Shown here: in pieces, positions 7,085-14,985 of the stretch
How positions within the stretch are numbered: the stretch's first letter is position 1
Layout of the letters: the number at the start of each line of letters is the position of its first letter
Origin: Rhodospirillales bacterium
Lineage (GTDB): Bacteria; Pseudomonadota; Alphaproteobacteria; Micavibrionales; Micavibrionaceae
NCBI GenBank assembly: GCA_020638335.1
Contig: JACKIT010000012.1
Coordinates: 1-34,573, forward strand
Direction: 5' to 3'
DNA length: 34,573 bases
The notes under the pieces: generated by a model
The model's database searches: none
What the model saw: the letters and a program-made list of their open reading frames with translations, nothing else
Told to the model about the DNA's origin: nothing
Program-made: the position numbers and the translations under genes

Positions 7085-8740
7085 ATGAATGAATTAAATA
7101 TTACCCTTGCCCAGTTGAATCCGACGGTCGGAGACCTGCGCGGCAATGCCGAAAAGATCCTTGATGTGTGGGGTAAGGCCGAGAGCGATCTGGTGGTGTT
7201 TGCCGAGATGGTGCTGTGCGGATACCCGCCGGAAGATCTCGTTCTAAAACCCAGCTTCATCAATTCTATACACACCTTTGTTGAATCAATTTGTGAAAAA
7301 AGTAAGGGCTATAAATCGGCAGCATTAATTTCGTGTCCGTGGCGCATAGAGGATGCGGTTTATAATGCTGCACTGCTGATTGAAAATGGCCGGATCATCG
7401 CCGTTCAAGCCAAACACCACTTGCCCAATTACGGGGTCTTTGACGAACAGCGCATTTTTAAGGCCGGCGCCCTGCCCGCGCCGATTGCGTTTCGCGGGGT
7501 CAAGCTCGGCGTGATGATCTGCGAGGATATGTGGTACGCGGATGTGGCGGCGCATTTAAAAGCGCAAGGGGCTGAGCTGCTGATCGTGCCCAATGCCAGC
7601 CCGTTTGAAACAACCAAAGATGAGACGCGCGAGACAATCGCCCGCGCCCGCGCCCGCGAAACCGGCCTGCCGCTGCTCTACGTGAACCAAGTCGGCGGGC
7701 AGGATGAGCTGGTGTTTGACGGCGGGTCTTTTGTGATAGGGGGGGATGGGCAGGTTGTTCGAACACTTAAATATTTTGAAGAAGATGTATCCATTTATTG
7801 TCATTCCGACCGACCGCAGGGAGTGGAGGAATCTGATCGTTCCGATAACGGGTCAGATCCCTCGACTGACGCTCGGGATGACAATGAGGATATTTACCGC
7901 GCCCTTACCTTGGGCTTGCGCGATTACATCGAAAAGAACGGTTTTCCCGGCGTTTTACTTGGACTTTCAGGCGGGATTGATAGCGCGCTGTCGGCAGCTA
8001 TCGCTGTTGATGCGCTGGGGCCAGAGCGCGTGCATTGTGTGATGATGCCCTCGCCTTTCACCTCTGAGGAAAGTCTGGTGGATGCGCGCGGCTGCGTTGA
8101 GGCGCTGGGCTGTGGTTATGACACGATGCCGATTGATGCGGCGATGGATGCGTTTACGAGCATTATCCCCGGCCTGTCCGGCATTGCGCATGAAAATATG
8201 CAAAGCCGGGCGCGGGGGCTCATCCTAATGGCGCTGTCGAATGCGTCGGGCAATATGGTGCTCTCGACAGGGAATAAAAGCGAGATGGCGGTGGGTTATG
8301 CGACGCTGTATGGCGATATGAATGGCGGGTTTAACGCACTGAAAGACCTGTATAAAATGCAGGTGTACGCGCTTTCGAAATGGCGCAATGTGCATAAGCC
8401 GGCTGGTGCGCTGGGGCCGAGCGGGATTGTTATTCCTGAAAACATCTTGACCAAAGTGCCGACGGCAGAACTGAAAGAAAACCAGAGCGACCAAGACAGC
8501 CTGCCGCCGTATGAAGAGTTGGACGATATTCTTGAATGCTTGATCGAGCACGATATGGCTCTCAGCGAAATTTGCGCGCGGGGGCATGATGAGGCGACCG
8601 TTAAGCGGGTTTGGGCTATGCTGGACCGGGCGGAATATAAACGCCGCCAAGCCCCGCCGGGGGTAAAAATCACCGCTCGCGCCTTTGGCCGCGACCGGCG
8701 CTACCCGATTACGAATAAATTCTTTTCCAATCAGGAATGA
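7085..8740 (+). CDS. nadE: glutamine-dependent NAD+ synthetase
   Basis: Two-domain enzyme that makes NAD+ from nicotinate adenine dinucleotide, ATP and glutamine. The N-terminal nitrilase-fold glutaminase shows the Glu-Lys-Cys triad (Glu in VVFAEMVLCGYPPEDL, Lys in QAKHHLPNYGVFDE, Cys in LGVMICEDMWY). The C-terminal synthetase has the ATP pyrophosphatase loop LGLSGGIDSAL. There are 551 residues from ATG 7085; an ATG at 7076 lies in a repeat arm and is less likely. Residues about 239-267, in the linker between domains, are encoded by an 85-nt palindromic repeat that keeps the frame open. The 3' end overlaps the convergent unknown gene by 10 bases. Confidence 0.93.
   Translation: MNELNITLAQLNPTVGDLRGNAEKILDVWGKAESDLVVFAEMVLCGYPPEDLVLKPSFINSIHTFVESICEKSKGYKSAALISCPWRIEDAVYNAALLIENGRIIAVQAKHHLPNYGVFDEQRIFKAGALPAPIAFRGVKLGVMICEDMWYADVAAHLKAQGAELLIVPNASPFETTKDETRETIARARARETGLPLLYVNQVGGQDELVFDGGSFVIGGDGQVVRTLKYFEEDVSIYCHSDRPQGVEESDRSDNGSDPSTDARDDNEDIYRALTLGLRDYIEKNGFPGVLLGLSGGIDSALSAAIAVDALGPERVHCVMMPSPFTSEESLVDARGCVEALGCGYDTMPIDAAMDAFTSIIPGLSGIAHENMQSRARGLILMALSNASGNMVLSTGNKSEMAVGYATLYGDMNGGFNALKDLYKMQVYALSKWRNVHKPAGALGPSGIVIPENILTKVPTAELKENQSDQDSLPPYEELDDILECLIEHDMALSEICARGHDEATVKRVWAMLDRAEYKRRQAPPGVKITARAFGRDRRYPITNKFFSNQE
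7799..7883 (+). repeat. 85-nt palindromic element (type C, copy 1) in frame inside nadE
   Basis: It starts TGTCATTCCGA and ends TCGGGATGACA, an inverted pair with one mismatch. It has the same length and near-identical ends as the copy at 24556-24640, and both share GGGAGTGGAGGAATCT and AGATCCCTCGACT internally. Inside nadE it encodes a hydrophilic, Asp/Ser-rich linker of about 28 residues with no stop codon. Confidence 0.85.
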
Positions 8741-9288
8741 GCGTTGTGGGCAACGTCGAGCATAGAAGACAGCGCTTCCTTAATTTCTTCCTGCACTTGA
8801 ATAGGATTAAGTCTTGTAAAATGCTCAATCAATCTAACGTTTCCTGCCCCTTTTATGGGAGGAGTCAAACGAGCGGCATAATTAAAGCCTGCGACACCAC
8901 GCTCACCTCTTTCATACCATTTCTCTGGAAAAACAAACAAATTTACGCCTGACTGATCGTTGCCGTCACGCGTGAAAGACCTCAACTCTACCGGAGGGCC
9001 ATCTCTGACAACCCTCTCAACGACTTTCCCTTCATGCGTTGCACTAAACACATCAACTTCACAGCTGGGGCTTTTCACAGCAGGAAGGACTTCCCTATTG
9101 GCTATTTGATTATACAAATCCGCCAGAGAAGCGGCCACATAAATAGTGGCACGACGTGGGCTTTCACCTTCTAAATCATAACCGTAGGAACCATGGGGCT
9201 GATTTTCTGTTGCCTGACCATAGACCATTCCCCTCAGCCCTAGCCGAATAATTCTTTCTTCCGTTTGCTCCACTACTTCATCTGACAT
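8731..9288 (-). CDS. hypothetical protein, 185 aa
   Basis: I do not recognise a family. The start ATG has AAGGA upstream (AGTAAGGAAAATTAG before ATG), the frame is intact, and it ends 10 bases inside the 3' end of convergent nadE. The protein is soluble in appearance: no signal peptide and no membrane helix. A central region rich in Arg/Glu/Asp is followed by an aromatic patch (FVFPEKWYERGERGVAGFNY) and a C-terminal amphipathic helix (QVQEEIKEALSSML). It lies in its own transcription unit between nadE and gltX, and nothing in the context suggests a role. Confidence 0.75.
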   Translation of the reverse strand: MSDEVVEQTEERIIRLGLRGMVYGQATENQPHGSYGYDLEGESPRRATIYVAASLADLYNQIANREVLPAVKSPSCEVDVFSATHEGKVVERVVRDGPPVELRSFTRDGNDQSGVNLFVFPEKWYERGERGVAGFNYAARLTPPIKGAGNVRLIEHFTRLNPIQVQEEIKEALSSMLDVAHNAHS

Positions 9289-9391
9289 CTAATTTTCCTT
9301 ACTCAGTACAATATTTTCAATATGACAACTAAAGAACATCTGTCACAATGTCAACGTTTCGTTTCAAACATGTTGAAAAACTTTGGACTTG

Positions 9392-9408
9392 GCGTTATTC
9401 AATAACGC
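9392..9408. promoter_or_regulatory. 17-nt palindrome upstream of gltX
   Basis: GCGTTATTCAATAACGC is a perfect inverted repeat with a one-base centre, 23 bases before the gltX ATG. TTGAAA at 9373 lies 17 bases before TATTCA inside the palindrome, so it may overlap a weak -10 box and act as an operator. It is too small to be a terminator and has no T-run. Confidence 0.35.
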
Positions 9409-9430
9409 TTGGATATAGAAAGAGAATTTT

Positions 9431-10777
9431 ATGAGCGTAAAAGTACGATTTGCCCCTTCCCCCACCGGTATGCTGCATGTTGGGAATGCTCGTACAGCCC
9501 TGATGACATGGCTGTTTGCCCGTTCGCAAGGCGGACGGTTCCTGCTGCGCATTGATGATACGGACCCAGAGCGTTCAAAGGTCGAATATGAGCTGGCGAT
9601 TGAAGATTCGCTGATGTGGCTGGGGTTGAACTGGGATGAAAAGGCCAACCAGAAGGACCGTCTGGCGCGCTATCAGGAACAGATTGCCAAGCTGCAGGAA
9701 GCCGGGCGTATTTATCCATGCTATGAAACGCCGGAAGAGCTGGGCTTGATGCGCAAGACCTTGCTCAGCCGGAGCAAGCCGCCGATTTACGACCGGGCGG
9801 CTCTGTCTTTGACCGATGCTCAAATCTCAAAATACGAGGCCGAGGGGCGACGCCCGCACTGGCGGTTCAAGCTGAACCATGAGCCGATTGAATGGAACGA
9901 CCATATTCGCGGCGAAGTGAAATTCAACGGCGGTGATTTGTCCGATCCGGTGGTCATCCGCGAGGATGGCAGCCCGCTTTATCACCTATGCTCCGTGATT
10001 GACGATATCGATTTCGATATTACGCATATCATTCGCGGGGAGGACCACGTTTCCAACACGGCGACGCATATCCAGATGTTTGAAGCGCTCGGCGCGGTTC
10101 CGCCGGAATTTGCGCATAACGCGCTGATCTCCGATGCGGAAGGCGGCAAGCTATCCAAGCGTCTGGGGTCTTTGAGCATTCGCGATTTGCGCGAGATTGA
10201 GGGGCTTGAGGCGATGGCGGTGAGCAGCTTGCTGGCGCGTCTGGGCACGTCCGATCCGATTGAAGCCTATACCAGTCTTGAACCGCTCGTTGAAAGCTTT
10301 GCGCTCTCAAAATTTTCACGGGCCAGCGCGAAGTTCGACCCGGCTGAAATTTTCCGCCTGAATGCCAAGATCATTCATGACACACCGTTTGAGGCAGTGA
10401 ATGTACGTCTGGCCGAGATCGGCCTGCCGGATCTGGATGAGGAATTCTGGGACGCGGTCAAAGCCAATCTTGAGAAAATCAGCGATATTAAAGACTGGTG
10501 GAGTGTGGCCAACGGCCCGGTGCAGCCGGTTATTGAAGAGCCGGATTTTATCGCCCAAGCCGCTACGCTGTTGCCTGAGCCGCCATGGTCGCCGGAAACC
10601 TGGAGCCAGTGGACCAGCGCGGTGAAAGAGGAAACGGGCCGTAAGGGTAAGCAGCTCTTCATGCCTTTGCGTCAGGCGATTACCGGGATGGATCACGGGC
10701 CGGAGCTGGACAAGCTGCTGCTCCTGATCGGCCCGGATAAGGTCAAGGAACGGCTGTCCACCAAAAAAGCAGCTTGA
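9431..10777 (+). CDS. gltX: glutamyl-tRNA synthetase
   Basis: Class I aminoacyl-tRNA synthetase that charges tRNA with glutamate. It has 448 residues. The HIGH-type motif is HVGN (16-19) within FAPSPTGMLHVGNARTA. IDDTDPERSK follows at 41-50, and the second ATP motif KLSKR is at 240-244. The Zn-binding cysteine pattern of some GluRS is not evident. Many alphaproteobacteria carry two GluRS paralogues; this length and sequence fit one of them, and whether it is discriminating or non-discriminating cannot be read here. The start follows AAGAGAA, a weak ribosome site. No strong terminator is seen downstream, only repeats. Confidence 0.94.
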   Translation: MSVKVRFAPSPTGMLHVGNARTALMTWLFARSQGGRFLLRIDDTDPERSKVEYELAIEDSLMWLGLNWDEKANQKDRLARYQEQIAKLQEAGRIYPCYETPEELGLMRKTLLSRSKPPIYDRAALSLTDAQISKYEAEGRRPHWRFKLNHEPIEWNDHIRGEVKFNGGDLSDPVVIREDGSPLYHLCSVIDDIDFDITHIIRGEDHVSNTATHIQMFEALGAVPPEFAHNALISDAEGGKLSKRLGSLSIRDLREIEGLEAMAVSSLLARLGTSDPIEAYTSLEPLVESFALSKFSRASAKFDPAEIFRLNAKIIHDTPFEAVNVRLAEIGLPDLDEEFWDAVKANLEKISDIKDWWSVANGPVQPVIEEPDFIAQAATLLPEPPWSPETWSQWTSAVKEETGRKGKQLFMPLRQAITGMDHGPELDKLLLLIGPDKVKERLSTKKAA

Positions 10778-10789
10778 TTCTCATCTGTC

Positions 10790-10828
10790 ATCCCCGCGAT
10801 CTGCGTAGCAGATTTAGACTGCGGGGAT
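10790..10828 (+). repeat. palindromic repeat (type B) downstream of gltX
   Basis: ATCCCCGC (10790-10797) and GCGGGGAT (10821-10828) are exact inverted arms, enclosing an inner hairpin GATCTGC-gta-GCAGATT. The TCATCCCCGC...GCGGGGATCCAG form is a recurrent dispersed repeat in alphaproteobacteria. This and the next repeat occupy the gene-free stretch 10778-11148. Confidence 0.7.
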
Positions 10829-10889
10829 CCAGTAAAAACTCTATTTTCAACTTTTTTAACGACCTGAAAAAGAAGAAAAAATTATAACT

Positions 10890-10955
10890 CCGGGCTTGAC
10901 CCGGGGCCTATCGAATCTTTCTGTAAGTCTCTATAGCCCCCGGCTTTCGCCGGGG
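10890..10955 (+). repeat. double-hairpin palindromic repeat (type A, copy 1)
   Basis: A left hairpin CCGGG-cttga-CCCGG (10890-10904) and a right hairpin CCCCGG-ctttcg-CCGGGG (10938-10955) are joined by partly complementary GGGGCCTAT / ATAGCCCC flanks. The same architecture and the same right hairpin occur at 12302-12368. Confidence 0.75.
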
Positions 10956-11011
10956 TTGCGGAAATTTTGCAGGGTTAGGCTTTCAGGACGTTGAGAATTG
11001 GGCAGTCTCTA

Positions 11012-11068
11012 GAAAAGAAAAAGCCACCTGCCTTTAGGGAACTGTGGGGATAGGGGCGGCAGGTGGCT
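11012..11068 (-). terminator. intrinsic terminator of the small minus-strand gene
   Basis: AGCCACCTGCC (11022-11032) and GGCAGGTGGCT (11058-11068) form an 11-bp stem. Read on the minus strand the stem is followed by TTTTTCTTTTC, so it terminates transcription coming from the 76-aa gene at 11149-11379. Confidence 0.75.
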
Positions 11069-11148
11069 TCGGTTTGGTTTCACCTTTTTCTATGTGAACC
11101 CTTGAAAAACCTCGCCTCTTAAAGCGCGTCCAAGGTGAAACCATGTTT

Positions 11149-11379
11149 TTAATGCGATGTATTTTTCAAAAGCACCAGAAAATTTCCGAGCTTTTTCATG
11201 TCCTTTTTCGTGGCTTCCGGCCAGAGCAAACGCACGGTGTTTTCGTATGTTTCGCGTCCTTCGACAAAATAATGATCACAGAGCAAAACCTTGCGTTTCG
11301 GGCTGAGCGCGGCATATTCCTCGATAATATTCAAAGGCTGCTCTGCGCTTTTCAGCAAATCTCTAATTGTGGCGTACAT
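11149..11379 (-). CDS. small hypothetical protein, 76 aa
   Basis: Not recognised. The start at 11379 (MYATIRDLL) has AAAGGAG about 9 bases upstream, which is better than the upstream alternative at 11415. A strong terminator lies about 80 bases downstream, and a palindrome CTTAAC-gaatt-GTTAAG (11435-11451) lies upstream, so it looks like a complete, separately controlled transcription unit. The protein is small, basic and probably helical: an amphipathic N-terminal helix, a PKRKVLLCDHYF middle and a Lys-rich C-terminus. No membrane segment. Confidence 0.7.
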   Translation of the reverse strand: MYATIRDLLKSAEQPLNIIEEYAALSPKRKVLLCDHYFVEGRETYENTVRLLWPEATKKDMKKLGNFLVLLKNTSH

Positions 11380-11434
11380 CCTCTTTACTCCTTTGCGCTT
11401 ATGCTTTGGTGGCATAGCGCTCTAAATCATAATT

Positions 11435-11451
11435 CTTAACGAATTGTTAAG
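11435..11451. promoter_or_regulatory. palindrome upstream of the 76-aa gene
   Basis: CTTAAC-gaatt-GTTAAG is a perfect inverted repeat about 55 bases upstream of the minus-strand gene's start and about 100 bases upstream of the plus-strand trmJ-like gene. It could be an operator for either. Confidence 0.3.
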
Positions 11452-11552
11452 GAAGCGTATCAGTTTTATGTAAACTTGTAAAATTTAATTTGATTTCCTT
11501 TTATTTTTCAATATTTTAAGCCCATCAACACTTATCGGAACTGGTATAAAAA

Positions 11553-12299
11553 ATGGCGCATAACGGCCCGGCGATCATTCTGGCGAACCCGCAAATGGGC
11601 GAAAATATCGGCGCGGCGGCACGTGCGATGCTGAATTTCGGCCTCACCGATCTGCGGCTGGTTAATCCTCGCGATGGCTGGCCAAACCCACGCGCAACTG
11701 ACATGTCCTCGGGCGCGCTGGAGCAGATGCCACCCGTGGGCGTCTTTGATACGCTGGGCGAAGCCATTTCCGACCTTCAACTGGTTTATGCTACAACGGC
11801 GCGGCGGCGCGATATGATCAAACCTGTGCTTACACCGCGGGCAGCCGCTAAAGATGCGCAGAGGCTCTTGCAGGACGGTCAGAAAGCTGGTTTTGTGTTT
11901 GGGGCAGAACGCACAGGGCTGACCAATGACGAAATTGCGCTGTGTTCGCATATTATTCAAGTGCCGACCAATCCGGATTTTTCTTCGCTTAATCTGGGCC
12001 AAGCGGTGCTGCTCGTGGCGCATGAGTTGTTTCAGGCTGGCGATGATACGCCTGCACGCGCCTTGGACACTGGCGACAGCCACCCTGCTCCACAAGAAGA
12101 TTTTGAGAACTTTTTTAAACGGCTGGAGTGTGAGCTGGAAGATGGCGGCTTCTTCACAGCGAAAGATCTTAAACCTACAATGGTGCGTAATATCCGCAAC
12201 ATCTTCACACGCGCGGAACTGAGCGCACAGGAGGTCAATACGCTGCAAGGGATTGTTTCGGCGTTGATTGGCAAGAAAAAATCTACACGCACAAAATGA
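11553..12299 (+). CDS. trmJ: TrmJ-like tRNA (cytidine/uridine-32 2'-O) methyltransferase
   Basis: SPOUT (TrmH-type) methyltransferase that uses S-adenosylmethionine, predicted to methylate ribose 32 in the tRNA anticodon loop. It has 248 residues. Motif 1 is ILANPQMGENIGAAARAMLNFG, with Asn and Arg in the positions expected of the family. The knot-forming motifs are FVFGAERTGLTNDE (about 113-126) and IQVPTNPDFSSLNLGQAVLL (about 136-155). A C-terminal helical extension follows, as in TrmJ rather than TrmH or TrmL. The start ATG has no clear Shine-Dalgarno; the reading frame does not extend far upstream. Confidence 0.85.
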   Translation: MAHNGPAIILANPQMGENIGAAARAMLNFGLTDLRLVNPRDGWPNPRATDMSSGALEQMPPVGVFDTLGEAISDLQLVYATTARRRDMIKPVLTPRAAAKDAQRLLQDGQKAGFVFGAERTGLTNDEIALCSHIIQVPTNPDFSSLNLGQAVLLVAHELFQAGDDTPARALDTGDSHPAPQEDFENFFKRLECELEDGGFFTAKDLKPTMVRNIRNIFTRAELSAQEVNTLQGIVSALIGKKKSTRTK

Positions 12300-12301
12300 A
12301 A

Positions 12302-12368
12302 CCCCGATGCAAACCGGGGTCCATACAATTTTGTCGATAATCCCTATGGGCCCCGGCTTTCGCCGGGG
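12302..12368 (+). repeat. double-hairpin palindromic repeat (type A, copy 2)
   Basis: A left hairpin CCCCG-atgcaaac-CGGGG (12302-12319) and a right hairpin CCCCGG-ctttcg-CCGGGG (12351-12368) are flanked by near-complementary GGGGTCCATA / TATGGGCCCC. It fills the gap between convergent trmJ and rpsD and could also act as a two-way terminator, although no long T-run is present. Confidence 0.75.
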
Positions 12369-12381
12369 ATACAGTTTCGGA

Positions 12382-12999
12382 TTATCTTGAATAGAATTCG
12401 ACGATCAGGTTCGGTTCCATCTGCACCGGATATGGAACATCTTCCAGGGCCGGGACACGCAGAAATGTCGCTTTCATGCTTTTCAGGTCAACATCGACAT
12501 ATTCAGGCACTTCGCGCTCGGGCTGCTGGGTTGAGGAAATCACCATAGGAATAGCTTTTCCCTTCTCACGTACTTCAATTACATCACCGGGTTTCACTTG
12601 GTAAGATGGAATATTTATAACTTTACCGTTCACTGTTACGTGCTTGTGGTTTACAAACTGGCGCGCTGCAAAAACGGTCGGTACAAAAGAGGCGCGGTAA
12701 ATAACCGCATCCAGACGGCGCTCAAGCAAGCCGATCAGGTTTTGACCGGTATCGCCGCGCAGGCGGTCAGCTTCTTTATAGTAACTGCGGAATTGTTTCT
12801 CGCCGATATTGCCGTAATAGCCTTTGAGCTTTTGCTTGGCCATCAACTGCTGACCGTAGTCAGACAGTTTGCCACGGCGTTCGCCGTGCATACCGGGGCC
12901 TTTTTGACGAAGATTATAGGGGGATTTTGCACGGCCCCACAGGTTACAAGCCATACGGCGGTCGATTTTGTGTTTCGCGGAAATGCGCTTACCACTCAT
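12382..12999 (-). CDS. rpsD: 30S ribosomal protein S4
   Basis: Primary 16S rRNA-binding protein that starts small-subunit assembly. It has 205 residues, the standard length. The N-terminal domain has the SGKRISAKHKIDRRMACNLWGRAKSP segment, and the S4 RNA-binding domain is evident as LDAVIYRASFVPTVFAARQFVNHKHVTVNGK followed by INIPSYQVKPGDVIEVREK. It is monocistronic here, as in many alphaproteobacteria. The 206-nt upstream gap holds a small CGGGGC-aa-GCCCCG hairpin (13077-13090), whose role is unclear. Confidence 0.97.
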   Translation of the reverse strand: MSGKRISAKHKIDRRMACNLWGRAKSPYNLRQKGPGMHGERRGKLSDYGQQLMAKQKLKGYYGNIGEKQFRSYYKEADRLRGDTGQNLIGLLERRLDAVIYRASFVPTVFAARQFVNHKHVTVNGKVINIPSYQVKPGDVIEVREKGKAIPMVISSTQQPEREVPEYVDVDLKSMKATFLRVPALEDVPYPVQMEPNLIVEFYSR

Positions 13000-13205
13000 A
13001 GTTCAAGTCCTTTCATAGACACTTTGTTTAAGTTTATGTCCCGATTCCCCTTTTGGGATTGATACTACGATCAACACGGGGCAAGCCCCGCTTCTCAGGA
13101 ATATGCGGATTTATAGCGATTTTTCGGGGAATGTCAAAGATTTTGTGGGCCTTGTGCCGTGACAGAGGTAACTAAAGTGAAAGATATGAGTGCAAGAACA
13201 GGTCT

Positions 13206-14945
13206 TTATGCCATCGCCGGAACAGGAAGGTATCCTTCTGCCCTTTCTCCTCTGACCCGAGCGGCCTTTATTTCTTTTGCTTTTCTTATCACATCTTCGG
13301 CTTCGGGTGGGAATGCATTTTCTGGCCACTCCCGTAAATCCGGCAAGCCGACAATCTGAGCGATTGAAACTTTTAAGTCGGAATCTTTGAGTTGAACATA
13401 GCCCATAGCATCCAGACTATCGAGTTTGTAGGAATCATCCTCTTTTTTCGGCCAGTCAACTTTATCTTCGTTCGCTTTTAGCCATATCATAAAGGATTCT
13501 TTATTGATTTTGTATTCGCCATCCGACTGAAGTTCGAACACGTCTGCCACCGGCGTCGTTCCCAAACTTTCCTCAAGAGAGAGAAAATAATCCCTTTGAT
13601 TGACCTTATAACTGCCATCCGGGTTCAACTCGAAAATCTCTTTCGGATTATCTTTCACGGTCGACTGAAGCCATTGAACATAGTCTTTTTCCGAAGCTAA
13701 AACGGTATGAATTGCTTCAACCAGTTCCTTGTAACGCGGAATGCGCTCATGAACGCCGTAAAGATGGGCGCTGTGAATATCCTCAGGCCTGTGGAAATAC
13801 ACAGGTAAATCCAGATCCATTCCGGGAACGTTTCCGGATTTTCTTTGAAAGGCGTTTGATGCGGCATATGAAAGCCCGGTTACAGCCACAGAGCCCGCCA
13901 TCAGCGTTGTCGCCATATTAGACCCGGATGACAGACTGATACCTAAAGCCGTCATCCCGCCCACCATGTATGGTAGTTCGGAATAATTCTGCAATTTTTC
14001 CGAAATACTCTTTTTCCCGTCAACACCTCTCTCTATACCGTACTGACGAATAGATTCCGCTACTTTTGCCGACGGTTCTTCAACGATTTTAAACAGGCCT
14101 TTAAACGGAAGCATGCCGACATCGGTTACTTTTTCCATCGCATCGTTCACGGCAAAGGCCGGTGCAAGGAGCATTTTCTTCGCAAGGGATGCTTGTTGAA
14201 ATGTACCGGATTCAAAGGAGTTATAGGTTGTTGCCCACTCCTTCAAATCACCCAGAATTTCAGGGCTGGATACATATCTGCCAAATGCGGCAGACTTCTC
14301 AGGAATAGCTTTCACTGAATCCCACAAAAACCCGGGTGCGGCGTGCGTTAAGAACTGGCTAAAGTCTCTTACATCATGCCCTACTGTCTGAATAAGTCGT
14401 GATGGCTCTGTGATAAATGCGGTCTTTAACTTTTGCATGGTACCAATTTTTACCGGCTGAGAGTTTTCAGGCCTGTAGGACATCTCATCCAGTGTACTGG
14501 CAATATCAATAACTTGTCTTTCAGGGTCTTTAATCGTCAGCGCCTTAAACGCGACAAGCCCGGGAATACTCAAAAGAAAATCAATCGGATTTCCGATACC
14601 ACCAGAATAGGTGAGGTTTGAATATTGTCTTACGTTGTCTTTTGTCCATTGATCCCAGTTACTGGCACCAAGCGCAATGTAAGCAGGGTTGGCTTTCAAA
14701 CGAGGGTCACTTGCAGAAAGATCATAGTCTGTATCTCCCTCCTCAAAGCCTCCCCATGCGGCTTTTAAGCCCTGAACACCCGTCCATATACGTGCCGGGT
14801 TGAGGCTAGCCAGTCCACCGACCAGCATCGCGGCTTCGCCGGGCACCAGTATAAGACTTGAAACTTTTGCGGGGTTTTTATGGATCCAGCGGCCCATACC
14901 GTGGAAACTCATCTCACTGAAGCGTTGCCTTAGATTTTCAAGCAT
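13206..14945 (-). CDS. large hypothetical protein with hydrophobic segments and C-terminal repeats
   Basis: No family recognised. The frame is intact. The start at 14945 (MLENLRQRF) has GGGG 6 bases upstream; a GTG at 14957 would add four residues (583 aa) but lacks a ribosome site. Numbering on the longer form: hydrophobic stretches at about 32-51, 126-141 and a longer one at 330-366 suggest membrane association or a membrane-inserting toxin-like middle. The C-terminal part has a degenerate repeat: IFELNPDGSYKVNQRDYF at 441-458, VFELQSDGEYKINKESFM at 473-490, and a weaker KKEDDSYKLDSLDAMGY at 504-520. There is no signal peptide of classical form. It stands alone between rpsD and the methyltransferase operon. 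Confidence 0.75.
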   Translation of the reverse strand: MLENLRQRFSEMSFHGMGRWIHKNPAKVSSLILVPGEAAMLVGGLASLNPARIWTGVQGLKAAWGGFEEGDTDYDLSASDPRLKANPAYIALGASNWDQWTKDNVRQYSNLTYSGGIGNPIDFLLSIPGLVAFKALTIKDPERQVIDIASTLDEMSYRPENSQPVKIGTMQKLKTAFITEPSRLIQTVGHDVRDFSQFLTHAAPGFLWDSVKAIPEKSAAFGRYVSSPEILGDLKEWATTYNSFESGTFQQASLAKKMLLAPAFAVNDAMEKVTDVGMLPFKGLFKIVEEPSAKVAESIRQYGIERGVDGKKSISEKLQNYSELPYMVGGMTALGISLSSGSNMATTLMAGSVAVTGLSYAASNAFQRKSGNVPGMDLDLPVYFHRPEDIHSAHLYGVHERIPRYKELVEAIHTVLASEKDYVQWLQSTVKDNPKEIFELNPDGSYKVNQRDYFLSLEESLGTTPVADVFELQSDGEYKINKESFMIWLKANEDKVDWPKKEDDSYKLDSLDAMGYVQLKDSDLKVSIAQIVGLPDLREWPENAFPPEAEDVIRKAKEIKAARVRGERAEGYLPVPAMA

Positions 14946-14985
14946 ACCATACCCCACTTTTATTTTACAATATGGAAATATATAG

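Noticed and set aside
12598..13062. 154-codon plus-strand frame opposite rpsD
   Set aside because: Antisense to ribosomal protein S4.
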